A program made the translations under genes and the position numbers. Under the pieces are notes generated by a model. The model did no database searches. It saw only the letters and a list, made by a program, of their open reading frames with translations, and was not told the origin of the DNA. 9,014 bases of DNA from NCBI GenBank assembly GCA_049647585.1, contig JBARXY010000005.1:1-9014 (forward strand), written 5' to 3'. Shown here piece after piece: positions 6,135 to 9,014 of this stretch (its first letter is position 1; each line of letters begins with the position of its first letter). Origin of the DNA: JAGQSZ01 sp049647585. GTDB lineage: Bacteria > Actinomycetota > Acidimicrobiia > Acidimicrobiales > Microtrichaceae.

Positions 6135-8972
6135 ATGGCAGGACAGAACAGGGGCGCAGACCCTGCTTCCGCGGTAGCACCGTCAACTCCGGTGGAACGT
6201 GAGAAGTTCCGCCGACGCCTGAGCGCTGCGCCCCTCCACCACGTCCCGGCGCTCGATGGTCTCAGGGCAATCGCCGTTGGCGCGGTAATGCTCTACCACG
6301 CCCGTTTCGGGTGGATAACCGGCGGGTTCCTGGGCGTATCGGCCTTCTTCACACTTTCGGGATTCCTGATCACCTCGCTGCTGCTGCGCGAGTGGACCAA
6401 CGAAGTGAAGATCGACCTGCGGGCCTTCTGGGGGCGGCGCTTCCGTCGGTTACTTCCCGCTTCGTGGGCGACGATGGCGCTCATTCTGGTGATCGGAGCT
6501 TGGGGAGGGTGGAACGGCGACCAGCTGAGGGCGCTGCGAGGAGACGTCCCCTTCTCGCTACTCGAAATCGTCAACTGGCACTTCATCTGGCAGGACCGGA
6601 GCTACGGAGCGGGGTTCGTCGCTCCGTCACCCATGGAGCACTTCTGGAGCCTGGCTGTTGAGGAACAGTTCTATGTGATCCTTCCGGTCCTGGTCATCGG
6701 GGTTCTGGTACTTGGCCGGCAACGGATTCCCAGATTCAAGCTGCGCCGGCTGATGATCGTGCTCACAGCGCTAACCGCAGTGGGTCTGGTGCTCAGCGGT
6801 GTCCTCAGCAGAACGGTTTCGACGGACCGGGCCTACTTCGGGACCGACACCCGGATGGCCGAGATGCTCATCGGCTCACTGCTTGCTTGCTTCACCCTGC
6901 GCCAGCTCCGCCTGGAGGGCGCCTGGCTACGCCGGGTCGCCGCCTGGGCCGGCCTACTCGGCTTGGCGGTCAGTGTCGTGTTGTGGAATGTCGCACAGGT
7001 CTCCTCGTCGTGGATGTACCCGTGGGGTTTTCTGCTCTGCGCACTTTGCACCGCAGCGATCATCCTGGGTGCTCTACAGGAGGGCCTGCTCAGCCGTGCA
7101 CTTTCGGTTCCACCGCTGCTGTGGCTCGGCAAGATCAGCTACGGCGTATACCTGATCCACTGGCCGGTCTTCCTACTGCTGACCCCCGCACGTCTCGGCT
7201 GGGACCCATGGCCGCTTTTCGCTTTGCGCACAGCAGTGACTCTTGGTTGCGCGACGGTGATGTTCCACCTGGTGGAAGATCCGATTCGGCGACGTCGCCG
7301 GCTCCAGAGTCCACGCCTGGCTCTGGTCGGATGTCTGTCGGTGGCGGTGCTTCTGGCATCCATGGTCGTGGTGACCCGGACCCCTGCGCCGACGTCTGCG
7401 ATTCAACGTGCCGCAGACACCAGCGGGACGACGACCACCATCCCCGTTCCTCCCATCAAGGTGATGGTCCTCGGAGACCAGTACGCCGAGTCGCTCCGTG
7501 GCGCAATCGCCGATGTGAGCGGTATGCCGGTCACCGCAAGCGTCTCGAACGACTGCGGACTGGCGACCGGCGGGTGGGTTCAAATGCCGACCGGGCCACC
7601 CGAGCAGGACGTCAGCAGGTGCCGCGACGCGGTCTCGAAGTGGTCGGCCGATATCTCCGCCCAGCAACCGGACGTCGTACTGGTGACAGCCACCAGACGT
7701 GACGCCTCGGCACGCAGGTTGGACGGCGACTCACCGTGGACGGTTCCGGGCGAGCCGGCCTTCTCGGAGATCGTGTCGAGCATGTTGAACGAATCGTTGG
7801 ATGAGTTGGCCGCCGTGGCTGCCAGGTTCAGCTCCCAGGTCGTGGTGATGTCGGCCCCGCCGCTCTCGCTCGCCGATCCAGCCCCGCTGCCACCTCGGGC
7901 GACCGACCCGAATCCCCTCAAAGAGGCGCTCAAATCACAACAGGAACTCCACATCAGCAAGGCCCAGCCACCCCTGCCGGACCAGGCGACCCTCGACCTG
8001 CGGCTGGGCCAGTTGAACGCGCTGATGCAGAAGTCAGCCGAGTCACGCTCGCTGCGCTATCTCGATGTCGCCTCGATGCTGACCTACCTCGCCGGTGGCA
8101 AGATCCGGATTGATCCACATCTGGGTGCCGCAGCGATCGATGGCCAGGTTGGACGGCAACTCGGTGAATGGGTCCTCAGCGAGATGCGGGGCCGAATCAC
8201 CCAGGCCTCGACTGCACCGACCGCCACCAGGGTTCCCGAATCGATCATCCTGCCCGAAGCTCCCGCACCCCGACCTCGACGACACACCGCGCCGGGGTCG
8301 CGCTCGGTGATTCTGGGCGTCGGCGACTCTGTTTCGATGTCGCTGACGAGCGGCCTGACGGGCTGGGGTCGCCGCCACCGCGCCGACGTCATGGATGGCT
8401 CCCGTCTCGGCTGCCCCGTAGCCCGCGGCGGTATGTACAAGTTCCAGCGCGACACCATCAAGTTCGGTAGTGAGTGTGAATGGGCGGACGAGTTCCCAAG
8501 GCTTGTCAGCGCCTACCGCCCCAATGTCGTGATGCTCTCGTCTGGGATCTGGGAGGTCGTCGATCGCCAGTTGGCCGGCGACGACCGCTACCGGAACATA
8601 GGTGACCCGATGGTGAGCCGCTACGTGCTGGCCGAGTTCCTGACAGCCGTGGACGTCCTCGGCAGCGATGGGGCCACCGTCGCGGTGATCACCCAGCCCC
8701 AGATGAACTCGGGGCTCGACCAGGGTTTCACCGGGCTCCCCGAGTCAGACCCGGCGCGGATCGACATCCTCAACGGGATTCTGCGTCAGGTGGTCGAGAT
8801 GCGACCCGGAGTCGCCACGCTCATAGATCTGCAGGGCTGGTTGCGGACCCAACCGGGCGGTGAGTCGGACCCGGCAAATCGTCCGGACGGCATCCATTTC
8901 ACCGATGACGCCGCTTCGGTCGTCGCCCGCTGGTTGGGACCGCAGCTGGTAGCTCTGGCCAAAGGCAACTGA
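6135..8972 (+). CDS. Membrane O-acyltransferase (AT3/OafA-like) with two SGNH-like domains
   Basis: A 945-residue protein predicted to move acyl groups, usually acetyl, across the membrane onto a surface glycan. The AT3 domain (about 35-390) has PALDGLRAIAV (38-48), YH at 54-55 with the likely catalytic H55, GGFLGVSAFFTLSGFLIT (63-80), FWSLAVEEQFY (170-180), ISYGVYLIHWPVF (334-346) and EDPIRRR (381-387). An extra helix (about 395-413) and a Thr/Pro linker (414-440) lead outside. A first SGNH-like domain (about 441-685) has GDQ at 447-449 instead of GDS and only DPH at 660-662. A second (about 723-943) has GDS at 730-732 with S732, and PDGIH at 917-921 with D918/H921, so it should be active. 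OafA proteins normally have one SGNH domain and are about 600-700 residues long, so this is a clear enlargement. The ATG at 6135 is 10 bases after the previous stop. It lacks a strong ribosome binding site, and the open frame upstream overlaps the synthase gene. Confidence 0.9.
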   Translation: MAGQNRGADPASAVAPSTPVEREKFRRRLSAAPLHHVPALDGLRAIAVGAVMLYHARFGWITGGFLGVSAFFTLSGFLITSLLLREWTNEVKIDLRAFWGRRFRRLLPASWATMALILVIGAWGGWNGDQLRALRGDVPFSLLEIVNWHFIWQDRSYGAGFVAPSPMEHFWSLAVEEQFYVILPVLVIGVLVLGRQRIPRFKLRRLMIVLTALTAVGLVLSGVLSRTVSTDRAYFGTDTRMAEMLIGSLLACFTLRQLRLEGAWLRRVAAWAGLLGLAVSVVLWNVAQVSSSWMYPWGFLLCALCTAAIILGALQEGLLSRALSVPPLLWLGKISYGVYLIHWPVFLLLTPARLGWDPWPLFALRTAVTLGCATVMFHLVEDPIRRRRRLQSPRLALVGCLSVAVLLASMVVVTRTPAPTSAIQRAADTSGTTTTIPVPPIKVMVLGDQYAESLRGAIADVSGMPVTASVSNDCGLATGGWVQMPTGPPEQDVSRCRDAVSKWSADISAQQPDVVLVTATRRDASARRLDGDSPWTVPGEPAFSEIVSSMLNESLDELAAVAARFSSQVVVMSAPPLSLADPAPLPPRATDPNPLKEALKSQQELHISKAQPPLPDQATLDLRLGQLNALMQKSAESRSLRYLDVASMLTYLAGGKIRIDPHLGAAAIDGQVGRQLGEWVLSEMRGRITQASTAPTATRVPESIILPEAPAPRPRRHTAPGSRSVILGVGDSVSMSLTSGLTGWGRRHRADVMDGSRLGCPVARGGMYKFQRDTIKFGSECEWADEFPRLVSAYRPNVVMLSSGIWEVVDRQLAGDDRYRNIGDPMVSRYVLAEFLTAVDVLGSDGATVAVITQPQMNSGLDQGFTGLPESDPARIDILNGILRQVVEMRPGVATLIDLQGWLRTQPGGESDPANRPDGIHFTDDAASVVARWLGPQLVALAKGN

Positions 8973-8991
8973 ACCCAACCGCAACGGGGCC

Positions 8992-9002
8992 GGGCCGCGC
9001 CC
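8992..9002. other. GC-only hairpin after the last gene
   Basis: GGGC (8992-8995) and GCCC (8999-9002) pair around a 3-base loop, 20 bases after the acyltransferase stop. There is no T run, so it is not a convincing intrinsic terminator. The remaining bases to the window end show no other feature. Confidence 0.2.
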
Positions 9003-9014
9003 GCGGGACCGGAC

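Overview
The window is GC-rich throughout (around 60-65% by eye), with GTG starts, 4-base stop/start overlaps and a strong G/C preference at third codon positions. It looks like an actinobacterial chromosome. A Thr-rich linker ending in TIPVPP in the last gene's product is the kind of spacer I associate with Acidimicrobiia, but that placement is tentative. There is no rRNA, tRNA, CRISPR array, insertion sequence or phage gene.

Layout. (1) Bases 1-853, plus strand: the last codons of an upstream reading frame, then a class I SAM-dependent methyltransferase with a good ribosome binding site. (2) Bases 854-919: a short convergent gap with a CATCGC hexamer repeat, a 12-base direct repeat that carries the stop-codon region of both flanking genes, and a hairpin followed by T's on the minus strand. 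(3) Bases 920 to about 2133, minus strand: a two-gene unit of a family 2 glycosyltransferase (polyprenyl-phosphate sugar synthase type) and a small DUF2304 membrane protein, joined by an ATGA overlap. (4) About 2134-2271: a probable divergent control region with a perfect 7-base inverted repeat. (5) Bases 2272-8972, plus strand: a tight four-gene operon. It encodes a GT-C-like membrane protein with a C-terminal extracytoplasmic domain, a second GT-C (GT39/ArnT-like) glycosyltransferase, a DPM1/Ppm-type polyprenol-phosphate mannose synthase, and a very large membrane O-acyltransferase with two SGNH-like modules. Successive junctions are a GTGA overlap, a GTGA overlap and a 10-base gap.

Together the genes read as a cell-surface glycan assembly or decoration locus. 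Two GT2 enzymes would load sugars from nucleotide donors onto polyprenyl phosphate on the cytoplasmic side. Two multi-pass GT-C enzymes would use those lipid-linked sugars on the outer face. The acyltransferase would O-acylate the glycan outside the membrane, and the methyltransferase may modify a sugar or lipid. The exact glycan cannot be told from the sequence.

I do not see a clearly new type of system. The most unusual element is the acyltransferase: its AT3 membrane domain is followed by two tandem SGNH-like domains, and the first has lost the catalytic Ser (GDQ for GDS) and the usual DxxH spacing while the second keeps both.
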